Of a stretch of 63,660 bases of DNA, positions 42,448 to 51,253 are shown in pieces. The notes beneath the pieces are model-generated. The model was not told where the DNA came from, made no database searches, and saw only the letters and a program-made list of their open reading frames with translations. The first letter of the stretch is position 1, and every line of letters starts with the position of its first letter. The DNA lies in NCBI GenBank assembly GCA_018267545.1, contig JAFDYG010000495.1, positions 1 through 63,660 on the forward strand. The letters are read 5' to 3'. A program made the translations under genes and the position numbers. The stretch is from Bacteroidota bacterium (GTDB lineage Bacteria; Bacteroidota; Bacteroidia; Chitinophagales; Chitinophagaceae).

Positions 42448-44854
42448 AATCGAAGGCCTGTTTCCGCTGGCGGCGCTGGTCCTCTTGATTATCGCCTTGT
42501 CAGGCCAGATTTTTATGGTGCCGCCATTGGGGAAAATACTGGACCCTTTTACCGGGCTGTTTCGTAACGGCGATGACGCCTTGCTGGATGCGCCGGCGGC
42601 GAATATAACGGTACATGGAGTTCGTCATCCCGTGGAAGTCTATCTCGACGAACGGAAGGTACCGCATTTGTTTGCGCAGGACGTCGAAGACCTCTACTTC
42701 GCACAAGGCTACGTAGCTGCCTCTTTCCGTTTATGGCAGATGGATATTTTGAGCTATGTGGCCGCCGGGCGGCTCTCGGAAATATTCCGGGAGGGCTTTC
42801 TCAACCAGGACCGTGTCCAGCGCCGCACCGGGTTGCCGGATGCGGCCAGGGCGTCGTTGGCATCGATGGAAAAGGAGCCTGAAACGATGGCTGCGCTCTT
42901 GGCCTATACGCGTGGGGTAAATGCCTACATAGCTAGCCTGGACTATAAATCCCTGCCGATCGAATATAAGATATTGGACTACCGGCCGGAGCCATGGTCT
43001 CCCTTGAAAACTGTCCTGATCATGAAGAGCATGGCCAGCCTGTTGTCGGGATACGACGATGACCTGACGATGACTAACCTCATGCTGGCGATGGGAGAAA
43101 AGACCTTTAATAAGCTATACCCCAATTTCGACGTTCATTCGGCGCCGGTCGTACCGGATTCGGCCGGCAAGGTCAACGAGGACCTCCTGTATATTCGGAA
43201 GCCGGACTACCTGGATTTTTCCTTTTTGAATACAGGGTCGACTGTGCCGTCCACCGAATTCAATCCCAAATTGGGGAGTAATGGCTGGGTGGTATCCGGA
43301 ACAAAGACGGGGACGGCACACCCGATCCTCTGCAACGATCCTCATTTGAATCTTTCTCTTCCGGCAGTCTGGATGGAAATGCAGTTGTCGACGCCCGGCA
43401 TGAATGTATATGGCGTTTCGATACCCGGAACGCCGGCAGTGATCATCGGGTTTAACCGGGACATTGCCTGGGGGCTGACGAACGGAGCCGACGATGTGAA
43501 AGACTGGTACAAACTGAGGGTTCGGGACGATTATAAAAAATATTTTCTGGATGGGCGATGGCTGGAGCTGCCTTATTCGGTCGAAGAGATAAAGAGGAGA
43601 GGGCAGCGGCCGGTGTACGACACCATCTATCATACCGTTCACGGGCCTATACCTTATACCAAAAGTTTTCCCGGCAGCCAGGGACTGGCCGATCATGCAT
43701 TGCGCTGGGAGCTGGCCCATGCATCCAATGAAATCCGGACGTTTCTCGAATTGGCCCGGGCGAAGGACTACAGTGAATACCGGGCCGCCATCCGGCACTA
43801 TGCCTGTCCGATCCAGAATTTCATGTTTGCCTGTAAGAACAACGATATTGCCGTGGACCATCAGGGAAGAATGCCGGTCAAATGGCCAGGGCAAGGGAAG
43901 TTTATCCTCGACGGGACTCGAAGTGCGCATGACTACGGGCGTTACATACCTGAAGACAGCCTTCCCCGGTTATTCAATCCTGCCTGCGGTTATTTGTTCT
44001 CGGCGAACCAGCAGCCGACTTCGCAACGGTATCCCTATTATTATAACGGAGCCTTTGTAGGCAACAGGGCGCAGCGGATAAAGGACTTGCTGGCAGGGGC
44101 GCAGAAATTCGATGTCGGCTCGATGCAGAAGATGCAGCTGGACAATACGAATTTTTTTGCACTGACTGCGGCGCCGGTTCTTCTGGGGCTTACGGACAGC
44201 AATAGACTTTCTGTTGCCGAGCGCGGGTGGCTAGGCCGGATGTCGCGATGGAAAGGGAAATACGATCGCAACGACGAGCTGGCGCCCTTATTCGAAAAAT
44301 GGTGGAAGAATATGCGGGAGTCGACCTGGGACGAGCTTCGGCAGTATTCCTTTTATGCGAAAACGCCCGACGACCGAATCCTGCTCGGACTGCTGCAGAA
44401 CGAGCCGGAGAACCCGTATTTCGACAGAATTGGAACGACGCAGAAGGAAACGGCGAAAGACCTGGTGCTGGACGCTTTCAAGTCGGCGGTTGCAGAAATC
44501 GGCAAGCGTCGCGCAGAAGGCCGTTCGGAATGGGGGGACTACAACACCGTCAGCCTGATGCATATCAGCAACCTGGGATTATTCAGCCGGTTGCGGATAC
44601 CCTCTTCAGGACATCCGGAGGCCATCAATGCCGTTTCCCAAAAATGGGGACCTTCCTGGAGGATGATCGTCGAGCTGGGGGAGCGGCCCAAGGCCTATGG
44701 TATCTATGCAGGGGGGCAGTCCGGCACTATCGGCAGCCCTCATTATGATCAATTCGTCGACGACTGGAACAAAGGCGTTTATTACGATCTGCATTATTAC
44801 GAGAACCCGGCCGAAGCCAGGGCGGGGGCTACTGCGAGTTGGAATATCAACTGA
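42434..44854 (+). CDS. Penicillin acylase-family Ntn hydrolase (PvdQ-like role suspected)
   Basis: An 806-residue precursor with an N-terminal membrane segment (LFPLAALVLLIIALSG, 9-24) directing it across the inner membrane. The alpha chain region (~45-280) contains VPHLFAQDVEDLYFAQGYV. Autoproteolysis would occur at G281-S282 in KLGSNGWVVSG, making Ser282 the N-terminal nucleophile. Downstream, CNDPHLNLSLPAVW and the FNRDIAWGLTNGADDVKDWY region are classic for this family. Members cleave amide-linked acyl groups; PvdQ removes the fatty acid from acylated pyoverdine in the periplasm. With a FAAL starter and a PvdE-type exporter in the same operon, deacylation of an exported lipopeptide is a reasonable role (inference). 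Self-resistance by degradation is an alternative. Confidence 0.9.
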   Translation: MKKIKIEGLFPLAALVLLIIALSGQIFMVPPLGKILDPFTGLFRNGDDALLDAPAANITVHGVRHPVEVYLDERKVPHLFAQDVEDLYFAQGYVAASFRLWQMDILSYVAAGRLSEIFREGFLNQDRVQRRTGLPDAARASLASMEKEPETMAALLAYTRGVNAYIASLDYKSLPIEYKILDYRPEPWSPLKTVLIMKSMASLLSGYDDDLTMTNLMLAMGEKTFNKLYPNFDVHSAPVVPDSAGKVNEDLLYIRKPDYLDFSFLNTGSTVPSTEFNPKLGSNGWVVSGTKTGTAHPILCNDPHLNLSLPAVWMEMQLSTPGMNVYGVSIPGTPAVIIGFNRDIAWGLTNGADDVKDWYKLRVRDDYKKYFLDGRWLELPYSVEEIKRRGQRPVYDTIYHTVHGPIPYTKSFPGSQGLADHALRWELAHASNEIRTFLELARAKDYSEYRAAIRHYACPIQNFMFACKNNDIAVDHQGRMPVKWPGQGKFILDGTRSAHDYGRYIPEDSLPRLFNPACGYLFSANQQPTSQRYPYYYNGAFVGNRAQRIKDLLAGAQKFDVGSMQKMQLDNTNFFALTAAPVLLGLTDSNRLSVAERGWLGRMSRWKGKYDRNDELAPLFEKWWKNMRESTWDELRQYSFYAKTPDDRILLGLLQNEPENPYFDRIGTTQKETAKDLVLDAFKSAVAEIGKRRAEGRSEWGDYNTVSLMHISNLGLFSRLRIPSSGHPEAINAVSQKWGPSWRMIVELGERPKAYGIYAGGQSGTIGSPHYDQFVDDWNKGVYYDLHYYENPAEARAGATASWNIN

Positions 44855-44860
44855 TCAACA

Positions 44861-45235
44861 ATGAAATATAGTATGTCTGATAATGTCAGGACCGGGTTGA
44901 TCCTTTCGGCCCTCCTGGTTTTCTCGCGCCTGGTGACCGCCGCGCCCTGGTGGAGCTACGTCATTCCGGCATTCGGGCTTGGAATGTACGCGGCCTTCAG
45001 GAAGTGGAAAACGGCTTGTCTCCGGGTGGGGTTTCTCACCGGATTTCTGGTGTGGGTATGCGCCGATGCGTGGTTCCAGCACTCCCTGCACGGCGGGCTC
45101 TTTCGACTGGCGGGACGCGCCGGGGGAATGGCGGTTTTCTTTGCTTCGGGTATCATCGGCGGACTCTTGAGCGGACTCGCGCTCTACAGTGGTAAATCCC
45201 TGCTGGCTGATAAAAAATCAACTCTGACCATTTAA
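44861..45235 (+). CDS. Small integral membrane protein, unknown function
   Basis: A 124-residue hydrophobic protein with about four predicted membrane segments (GLILSALLVFSRLV, YVIPAFGLGMYAAF, FLTGFLVWVCADAWF and the Gly-rich ASGIIGGLLSGLALY). No enzyme motif is recognised. It lies 6 bp after the acylase gene and 11 bp before the flavin reductase gene, so it is clearly within the operon. A second in-frame ATG five codons on (44876) is also possible as start. Confidence 0.75.
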   Translation: MKYSMSDNVRTGLILSALLVFSRLVTAAPWWSYVIPAFGLGMYAAFRKWKTACLRVGFLTGFLVWVCADAWFQHSLHGGLFRLAGRAGGMAVFFASGIIGGLLSGLALYSGKSLLADKKSTLTI

Positions 45236-45246
45236 ACGAATCCCAA

Positions 45247-45828
45247 ATGAAATTGGCCATGCTGATCGGCAGCTGCCGGGTAGGTCGCCAGTCCCATATG
45301 ATTTGCGATCACTTACGCGACAGGCTGAGCGGGTTGCGTATTGCCGTCGATATCATCGACCTGGGGGTCAATCTGCCTTCCGGTTCATTTAACGGTTACG
45401 CAGAACCGCCCAACGCTTTGCAATGGCAAGACGTCGGCCTTCGAATGGCGGGGTCCGACGGGCTTATCTTCATCACCCCCGAATACCACGGTAGCTTCTC
45501 CGGTCTTTTGAAAATGGCTATCGATTACTTTGGCGAGCAATGCCGGGGAAAACCGATAGGCGTCGTCACAGTGTCGACCGGGAAGATGGGAGGAAGCGTA
45601 GCCGCAATGCAATTACAGCATGTCATCCTCAGCCTGGGGGCCTTTCCTCTGCCGACGAGGCTGCTCGTCCCTGAGGTGGCATCGGCCTTTGACGGGAAGG
45701 GCAGTCTGGTCAATGAAAGAGCCAGCCGGGCGGCGGCCAGGTTCATTGAAGACTACACCTGGTTTGCGGAGGCGCTCTATGCCAGAAGAACCGGTGTTCA
45801 TGTTCCGGATAAAATACTCAATCTATAA
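45247..45828 (+). CDS. NAD(P)H-dependent FMN reductase
   Basis: A 193-residue flavodoxin-like protein of the NADPH-dependent FMN reductase family. It starts MKLAMLIGSCRVGRQSHMI, carrying the phosphate-binding loop GSCRVGRQS, and has the flavin-binding motif ITPEYHGSFSGLLKMAIDY (~76-94). It is 16 bp ahead of the halogenase. Flavin-dependent halogenases need reduced FAD from a separate reductase, so this is its probable partner (inference from gene order). It could also support other redox steps. A longer overlapping frame starting at 45620 belongs to the halogenase frame and is not translated sense for this gene. Confidence 0.85.
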   Translation: MKLAMLIGSCRVGRQSHMICDHLRDRLSGLRIAVDIIDLGVNLPSGSFNGYAEPPNALQWQDVGLRMAGSDGLIFITPEYHGSFSGLLKMAIDYFGEQCRGKPIGVVTVSTGKMGGSVAAMQLQHVILSLGAFPLPTRLLVPEVASAFDGKGSLVNERASRAAARFIEDYTWFAEALYARRTGVHVPDKILNL

Positions 45829-45844
45829 TTTTAAAAACACCTTT

Positions 45845-47452
45845 ATGCGCACAAATATCAAGGACATTGTAATTGTCGGCGGGGGTACGGCCGGATGGAT
45901 GACGGCTACCTATTTGAAAAAAGTATTGGGAGAAAGCGTCAAGATTTCCCTCATCGAATCGCCCACCATTCATACGGTAGGCGTTGGCGAAGCGACATTC
46001 AGCACGATTAAGCTATTCTTCGATTTTCTGGAGCTCGACGAAAAGGATTGGATGCCTGAATGCAGCGGCAGCTACAAGCTTGCCATTAAGTATGTCGATT
46101 GGAATGAAGAGCGGAGACATTTTTACCATCCCTTCCAGCGGCATGATATCGTGCGAGGTTTTCATATCGGGGAATGGTGGATGAAACACAAGGAGGAACT
46201 TCCTGCATATGACTATTCCTGTTTTACGGTCCCGGCGCTCTGCGATAATAAGAGGTCTCCCCGTTACCTGGACGGCAGGGTATACGATAGCAAAGTCGCA
46301 GAGCATTTCAAACCTGAAATGGCTTTCAAGAAGAATATGCTTTTTGATCTGAAGATACAATACCCTTATGCATATCATTTCAATGCCGGGCAGCTGGCGA
46401 AATTCCTCCGGCGCCTGGCCATTGCAAACGGGGTCGTGCATATCGCCGATGATGTTGTAGACGTCACCCAGGACGAGAAGGGAAGTATCGCTTCGGTAAC
46501 GACAAAGGAGCAGGGGGTCGTAAGCGGGGATCTGTTTATAGATTGTACCGGTTTCAAGGGCCTGCTCATCAACAAAGTCCTGAAGGAGCCTTTTGTTTCT
46601 TTTTCGGAAAGCCTGCTTTGCGATACGGCGCTGGCGATGCAGGTACCCAAGGACATCGAGAGGGAGGGGATGAATCCGTATACGACGGCTACAGCCCTGC
46701 AGTCGGGATGGGTATGGAATATCCCTTTATTCGGCCGGGACGGAACGGGATATGTATTTTCCAGCGCATTCGCGACGCCGGACGAAGCCGAAAAGGAGTT
46801 TCGCAGGCACCTGGGCAGCGCCGCCGATAATTGTAATGCTTCTTTGATTAAAATGCGGATTGGCCGTAACCGGAACGCGTGGGTCAAAAACTGTGTCGCC
46901 ATTGGTCTGGCCAATGCTTTTGTGGAGCCATTGGAGTCGACCGGGATCTTCTTTATCCAGCAAGGTATCGAAGAGCTCGTTGCCACTTTCCCGGATAAGG
47001 ATTTCGATCCAGGACTGGTCAAGCGGTACAACGAGACCATCGCAGACAGCATAGACGGGATAAAAGATTTTCTGATTCTCCATTATTACGCCAGCAGCCG
47101 CCGCGACACACCGTTCTGGAAGGCATCCAAGCACGACCTCAAGATACCGGAAGAGTTATTGGAGCGGCTTCGTGAATGGAGGACGCATCTGCCCAACCCC
47201 CGGAATATTTACCAGAAGTATCACGGTTTCGAGTCTTACTCTTATGCGGTGATGTTACAGGGGCTTGGCTATTTGCCCAATGGAAGTCTTCCCGTTTTGA
47301 GCCATATGGACAGCAGCGATGCACTCACCGCTTTCCGGGAAATCAGGGAAAGGGCCAATCATCTATGTCAGACGCTGCCCTCCCAGTACGAATACCTGCA
47401 TTCCATCCACCGGGCGTCCGAGCAGGTCGCTGCAGGGGAAATGGCCGGCTAA
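45845..47452 (+). CDS. Flavin-dependent halogenase (tryptophan halogenase family)
   Basis: A 535-residue enzyme. The frame is open 75 codons further upstream, but ATG 45845 is chosen because it directly precedes the FAD-binding motif VGGGTAGWM (11-19) and follows the reductase stop. Other motifs are VGVGEAT (45-51), catalytic Lys78 in GSYKLAIK (equivalent of PrnA Lys79), WVWNIP (289-294, the halogenase WxWxIP) and E364 in EPLEST (equivalent of PrnA Glu346). All key residues are present, so it should be active, forming HOCl or HOBr and a Lys haloamine. The substrate may be the aromatic residue of module 2, or the unassigned residue of module 7, free or carrier-bound. Confidence 0.92.
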   Translation: MRTNIKDIVIVGGGTAGWMTATYLKKVLGESVKISLIESPTIHTVGVGEATFSTIKLFFDFLELDEKDWMPECSGSYKLAIKYVDWNEERRHFYHPFQRHDIVRGFHIGEWWMKHKEELPAYDYSCFTVPALCDNKRSPRYLDGRVYDSKVAEHFKPEMAFKKNMLFDLKIQYPYAYHFNAGQLAKFLRRLAIANGVVHIADDVVDVTQDEKGSIASVTTKEQGVVSGDLFIDCTGFKGLLINKVLKEPFVSFSESLLCDTALAMQVPKDIEREGMNPYTTATALQSGWVWNIPLFGRDGTGYVFSSAFATPDEAEKEFRRHLGSAADNCNASLIKMRIGRNRNAWVKNCVAIGLANAFVEPLESTGIFFIQQGIEELVATFPDKDFDPGLVKRYNETIADSIDGIKDFLILHYYASSRRDTPFWKASKHDLKIPEELLERLREWRTHLPNPRNIYQKYHGFESYSYAVMLQGLGYLPNGSLPVLSHMDSSDALTAFREIRERANHLCQTLPSQYEYLHSIHRASEQVAAGEMAG

Positions 47453-47464
47453 ATATATTTTAAC

Positions 47465-48892
47465 ATGGTAAAGAAAATTGCGGCCTACCTGTTGTCGGTC
47501 GGTGTGCCCGGGGCCCTGATCTGTATAGTCATCGAAAAGGGGAATCAGTTGCCAGCGGCTGCCGGGATGGAAGGTTCGGTATCCGGGACGGTTGATGTTC
47601 CTGCTGCAAGCAGCCCGCAAGTGAGCCTGGGGCTCGTCTTGCTTCAACTGGCAGTGATCGTATTGCTGGCGAGGGGGATGGGAAGCCTGGCGCGCCGGTT
47701 CCGGCAGCCTTCCGTTGTGGGAGAGATGGCGGCGGGGCTGTGCCTGGGGCCTTCTCTTCTGGGGCAGCTATGGCCGCAAGCGGGTGCGGTTATTTTCCCT
47801 GAATCCAGCCTGAAAATCTTGTATTTTATCAGCCAGATCGGGCTGATCTTTTTTATGTTCGTTGTCGGCATGGCCCTGGAAGCGGACAAGATGAAATACA
47901 GGCCCAGGGAGGCCGTCATGATCAGCCATGCCAGTATCGCTTTCCCTTTCTTCCTGGGTGTATTGCTGGCTTATCGGATCTATGCGTCTACGGCGACATC
48001 CGCCGTCAGGTTCCTGCCTTTCGCGCTGTTTATCGGCATATCGATGAGCATAACGGCCTTTCCCGTTTTGGTACGGATAGTCAGGGAGCGGGGGCTTGAG
48101 GGGTCGCCGCTGGGACAGCTGGCGATTACCTGTGCAGCCGCCGACGATGTCACCGCCTGGTGTTTGTTGGCGGTAGTGATATCCGTTGTCAAGCATTCTT
48201 CGATTGCCGGGAGCCTGTCCGTCCTGGGTATGGCGATAGCATATATCGCGGTGATGTGGTGGATAGTGAAGCCGCTCCTGGCCAAAGCGATCGATCGATT
48301 GGCAAACCGGGGACAGGATACTGCGGCGGCGGGTCTTGTCCTTGCCGGGGTAATCGTTTCGGCCTGGGCGACGGAGGCCATCGGCATCCATGCCTTATTC
48401 GGAGGTTTCTTTGCGGGAATCATCCTGCCGGCGAACGCCGGGCTGCGGAAATTGCTGGCCGGCCAGGTGGAGCCATTGTGTTCCGGCATTTTTCTACCCG
48501 TTTTTTTTGCATATGCAGGGTTGCATGTGAAATTATTTTTACTTGGACAGCAACAAATGTGGATGTTGTTCTGTCTAATCCTTCTGGTGGCTGTCACGGG
48601 CAAGCTCGGCGGCAGCGCCTTTACCGCCCGGCTGATGGGGCAATCCTGGACCGATGCGCTTTCCATCGGGATTCTCATGAATGCCCGGGGCCTGATGGAA
48701 CTGGTCGTGTTGAATATAGGATACGAACTGGGAATATTGTCGCCTGCGATCTATACGCTGTTGGTTCTTATGGCCCTGATAACTACATTCATGACCGGCC
48801 CGTTGCTGAACAGGATAAGGGCCTTACGGAATGGGAGCAGATTCGCGGCAGTGAAGATGGATAGGGCTGGTATCGATGATAAAGTCTATTAA
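47465..48892 (+). CDS. CPA2-type cation/proton antiporter
   Basis: A 475-residue membrane protein of the KefB/NapA-like monovalent cation:proton antiporter family. It has an N-terminal hydrophobic segment (YLLSVGVPGALICIVIE) and about twelve further membrane helices. The family motif ITAFPVLVRIVRERGL is followed by the Asp pair CAAADDVTAW that binds the ion. Motifs FRQPSVVGEMAAGL and LMNARGLMELVVLNIGYELG are also typical. It would sit in the inner membrane exchanging Na+ or K+ for H+. Such antiporters recur in natural-product clusters, perhaps for self-protection or to support export; that role is inferred only from position. Confidence 0.87.
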   Translation: MVKKIAAYLLSVGVPGALICIVIEKGNQLPAAAGMEGSVSGTVDVPAASSPQVSLGLVLLQLAVIVLLARGMGSLARRFRQPSVVGEMAAGLCLGPSLLGQLWPQAGAVIFPESSLKILYFISQIGLIFFMFVVGMALEADKMKYRPREAVMISHASIAFPFFLGVLLAYRIYASTATSAVRFLPFALFIGISMSITAFPVLVRIVRERGLEGSPLGQLAITCAAADDVTAWCLLAVVISVVKHSSIAGSLSVLGMAIAYIAVMWWIVKPLLAKAIDRLANRGQDTAAAGLVLAGVIVSAWATEAIGIHALFGGFFAGIILPANAGLRKLLAGQVEPLCSGIFLPVFFAYAGLHVKLFLLGQQQMWMLFCLILLVAVTGKLGGSAFTARLMGQSWTDALSIGILMNARGLMELVVLNIGYELGILSPAIYTLLVLMALITTFMTGPLLNRIRALRNGSRFAAVKMDRAGIDDKVY

Positions 48893-48910
48893 CACCATTA
48901 TACCTGATCT

Positions 48911-51253
48911 ATGTTGAAAAACTATCTCAAAATTGCGCTTCGGAGCCTTCTTCGGAACAAAGTCTTTTCCATTATCAATATTTGCGGACTGGCAGTGGGG
49001 CTTGCTACCGGCGTCTTGATCCTGCTGGAGGTTTCGGATGAGGTTAGCTACGATCAGTTCCACCACCATATAAAGGATCTATACCTGATGATGGTGAATG
49101 AAAATGAAGGCGGAGAAATATCCACACACAGGACCAGCCCTTCCCCGCTTTCGGCTTCCCTTTTGGCGGAGGTACCCGAGGTGCTGCATGCGGCGCGGTC
49201 AACGAGTCCGGGCCAACAGACGGTTACAGTGGGCGACCGGAGCTTCTTCGAGCAGGGGATGTATGCAGACCCCGACTTCTTCGCCCTCATGACTTTTCCG
49301 GCAGTGGCAGGTGATCCTGCAGCTGCGTTGAGAAACGCGGGTTCGGCGGTGATCACAGAGAGGCTGGCGTTGAAACTTTTTGGAAATGCAGACCCGATCG
49401 ACAAGATACTTGTCCTTAATAATGCTCATACACTTAATGTAAAGGCGGTGATCAAGGATGTTCCGGCCAATAGCAGCAACCAGTTCGATATCGTATTGCC
49501 GTTCCGGGTGTATGAACAGGATAACAGCGGATGGGTGAACAAATGGGACAACAACCGGATTCTCACCTGGGCTCAGCTCAAACCATCGACTGACCTGGTC
49601 GCTCTGAACAGGAAATTGAAACCTTATTTGCAGCAGCGGCTGAGCAATTCGAAGGCCGAGGTGTTTGCTTATCCTTTTGGCAGGCTTTGGCTCGAAGGCA
49701 GCTTCACCAACGGCAGGGCGAACGGCGGCTTGATACAGCTGGTTAAAATGATTGCGATTATCGGTGGGTTCGTTTTGTTGATCGCGTGCATCAATTTTAT
49801 GAACCTGGCTACGGCCCAGTCCGAACACAGGGCAAGGGAGGTGGGGGTCCGCAAGGTATTGGGTGCGCCCAGGCGACTGGTCGTCCTTCAATTCCTCAAT
49901 GAAGCGGTGGTCATGACGTTCCTGGCGCTCGTACTTGGCGCATTACTGGCGAGACTTGCCCTTCCAGCATTCAATCATTTTGCCCGAAAGCAGCTCGTTT
50001 TCGACTTGCTCAACTGGAAAATCTGGCTATCGATGCTGTCCATGGGAATATTGACGGGGCTTGTCGCCGGCAGCTATCCCGCTTTTTTTCTCAGCGCCTT
50101 TCAGCCCGTGAAAGTGCTCAAGGGAACTTTTGTCAAGAGCAGGAAGGGGGCCTGGCTACGCAAGGGGCTGGTAACTTTTCAGTTTATCATTTCGATCTTT
50201 CTGATTATCGGCACGATCGTCATTTCCAAACAGATTGCTTATCTCCAGGACCGGCCCATCGGATATGACCAGCAGAACCTTATACAGATCTCGGCCAAGG
50301 GCGACCTGCCGAAAAATTTCATGGTTGCAAAAAATGCATTGCAGCAAATTCCGGGAGTTACCTCCATTTCAGGAGGTTCCGACAACCTCGTGCAATTTAC
50401 GGGTTCGGTTACGGGTATGGAATGGCCCGGCAAGCAGCCAGATGAGGACTTTGCGATAACGGTCTCCACCGTGCAATATGACTGGACCCGGACAACTGGC
50501 CTTAAAATGGCCGAGGGACGGGACTTCAGCCCTGAATTTGCCGATAGCACTACTTGCCTGCTCAATCAGGCCGCCGTTCGAAAGATGAGGCTCAAGAGCC
50601 CGGTAGTCGGTCAAAAGTTCGGCAATAATATCATCATCGGCGTGGTGGAGGATTTCGTCTATAACGATCCTTCTGCAGCGCCCAAACCGATGGTCGTATA
50701 TCTCGGTACGGGTATCAATCATTTGTTCGTGCGCGTGACCAATGACGAGAAGTGGCGTCAGGCCGTAGCTGCAATCGGGAAGGTAGTGAAAAGCAACAAT
50801 GGCGGCTACCCGTTCGAATTCAATTTCACGAAAGAAGAATATCAAAAGAAATTCACTTACTTCCTGCTGGCGTCCAGTCTTGCCCGGGTCTTTGGGGGCA
50901 TGGCCATTTTTATTTCCTGTCTTGGACTATTCGGTCTTTCGGCCTTTATCGCCGAGCGCCGGACCAGGGAAATGGGTATCCGGAAAGTGTTGGGTGCAAG
51001 CACGTCCTCCATCTGGTTTTCGCTGTCGAAAGATTTTCTGAAACCTGTTCTTTTTGCCTTCCTGATTGCTGCGCCGCTGGCAGGCCTTCTTATGCAGAAA
51101 GTACTGGGGTTCATGGATTATCATATCGGGCTGGCCTGGTGGATGTTCGCACTGGCGGGCGGATTGGCCGTCGTCATTTCTATCGTCACCGTCAGCTATC
51201 AGGGGTTACGCTCCGCATTCGCCAACCCGGTCCGGTCGCTCAGGACAGACTGA
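48911..51253 (+). CDS. MacB/FtsX-like ABC transporter permease without ATPase
   Basis: A 780-residue permease of the Bacteroidota MacB-like type. N-terminal MLKNYLKIALRSLLRNKVFS and a membrane anchor precede a periplasmic MacB_PCD domain (~45-270). An FtsX core follows with helices near FVLLIACINFMNLA and the EVGVRKVLGAPRRLV motif. The layout repeats: a second periplasmic domain and a second FtsX core (ISCLGLFGLSAFIAERRTRE, then MGIRKVLGAS). No ATPase gene is adjacent. In this family the ATPase is often encoded elsewhere and the protein acts as a mechanotransmission or export component. It is the last gene of the operon; its 3' end overlaps the convergent GT2 gene by 14 bp. Confidence 0.88.
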   Translation: MLKNYLKIALRSLLRNKVFSIINICGLAVGLATGVLILLEVSDEVSYDQFHHHIKDLYLMMVNENEGGEISTHRTSPSPLSASLLAEVPEVLHAARSTSPGQQTVTVGDRSFFEQGMYADPDFFALMTFPAVAGDPAAALRNAGSAVITERLALKLFGNADPIDKILVLNNAHTLNVKAVIKDVPANSSNQFDIVLPFRVYEQDNSGWVNKWDNNRILTWAQLKPSTDLVALNRKLKPYLQQRLSNSKAEVFAYPFGRLWLEGSFTNGRANGGLIQLVKMIAIIGGFVLLIACINFMNLATAQSEHRAREVGVRKVLGAPRRLVVLQFLNEAVVMTFLALVLGALLARLALPAFNHFARKQLVFDLLNWKIWLSMLSMGILTGLVAGSYPAFFLSAFQPVKVLKGTFVKSRKGAWLRKGLVTFQFIISIFLIIGTIVISKQIAYLQDRPIGYDQQNLIQISAKGDLPKNFMVAKNALQQIPGVTSISGGSDNLVQFTGSVTGMEWPGKQPDEDFAITVSTVQYDWTRTTGLKMAEGRDFSPEFADSTTCLLNQAAVRKMRLKSPVVGQKFGNNIIIGVVEDFVYNDPSAAPKPMVVYLGTGINHLFVRVTNDEKWRQAVAAIGKVVKSNNGGYPFEFNFTKEEYQKKFTYFLLASSLARVFGGMAIFISCLGLFGLSAFIAERRTREMGIRKVLGASTSSIWFSLSKDFLKPVLFAFLIAAPLAGLLMQKVLGFMDYHIGLAWWMFALAGGLAVVISIVTVSYQGLRSAFANPVRSLRTD

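Noticed and set aside
45620-45844. 75-codon upstream extension of the halogenase frame
   Set aside because: It overlaps the flavin reductase gene in another frame, and the FAD-binding motif starts right after ATG 45845.
3170-51253. Firm call of a siderophore cluster
   Set aside because: Beta-OH-Asp-type modules and PvdE/PvdQ-like functions fit, but no TonB receptor, ferric reductase, Fur box or hydroxamate/catechol gene is visible in the window.
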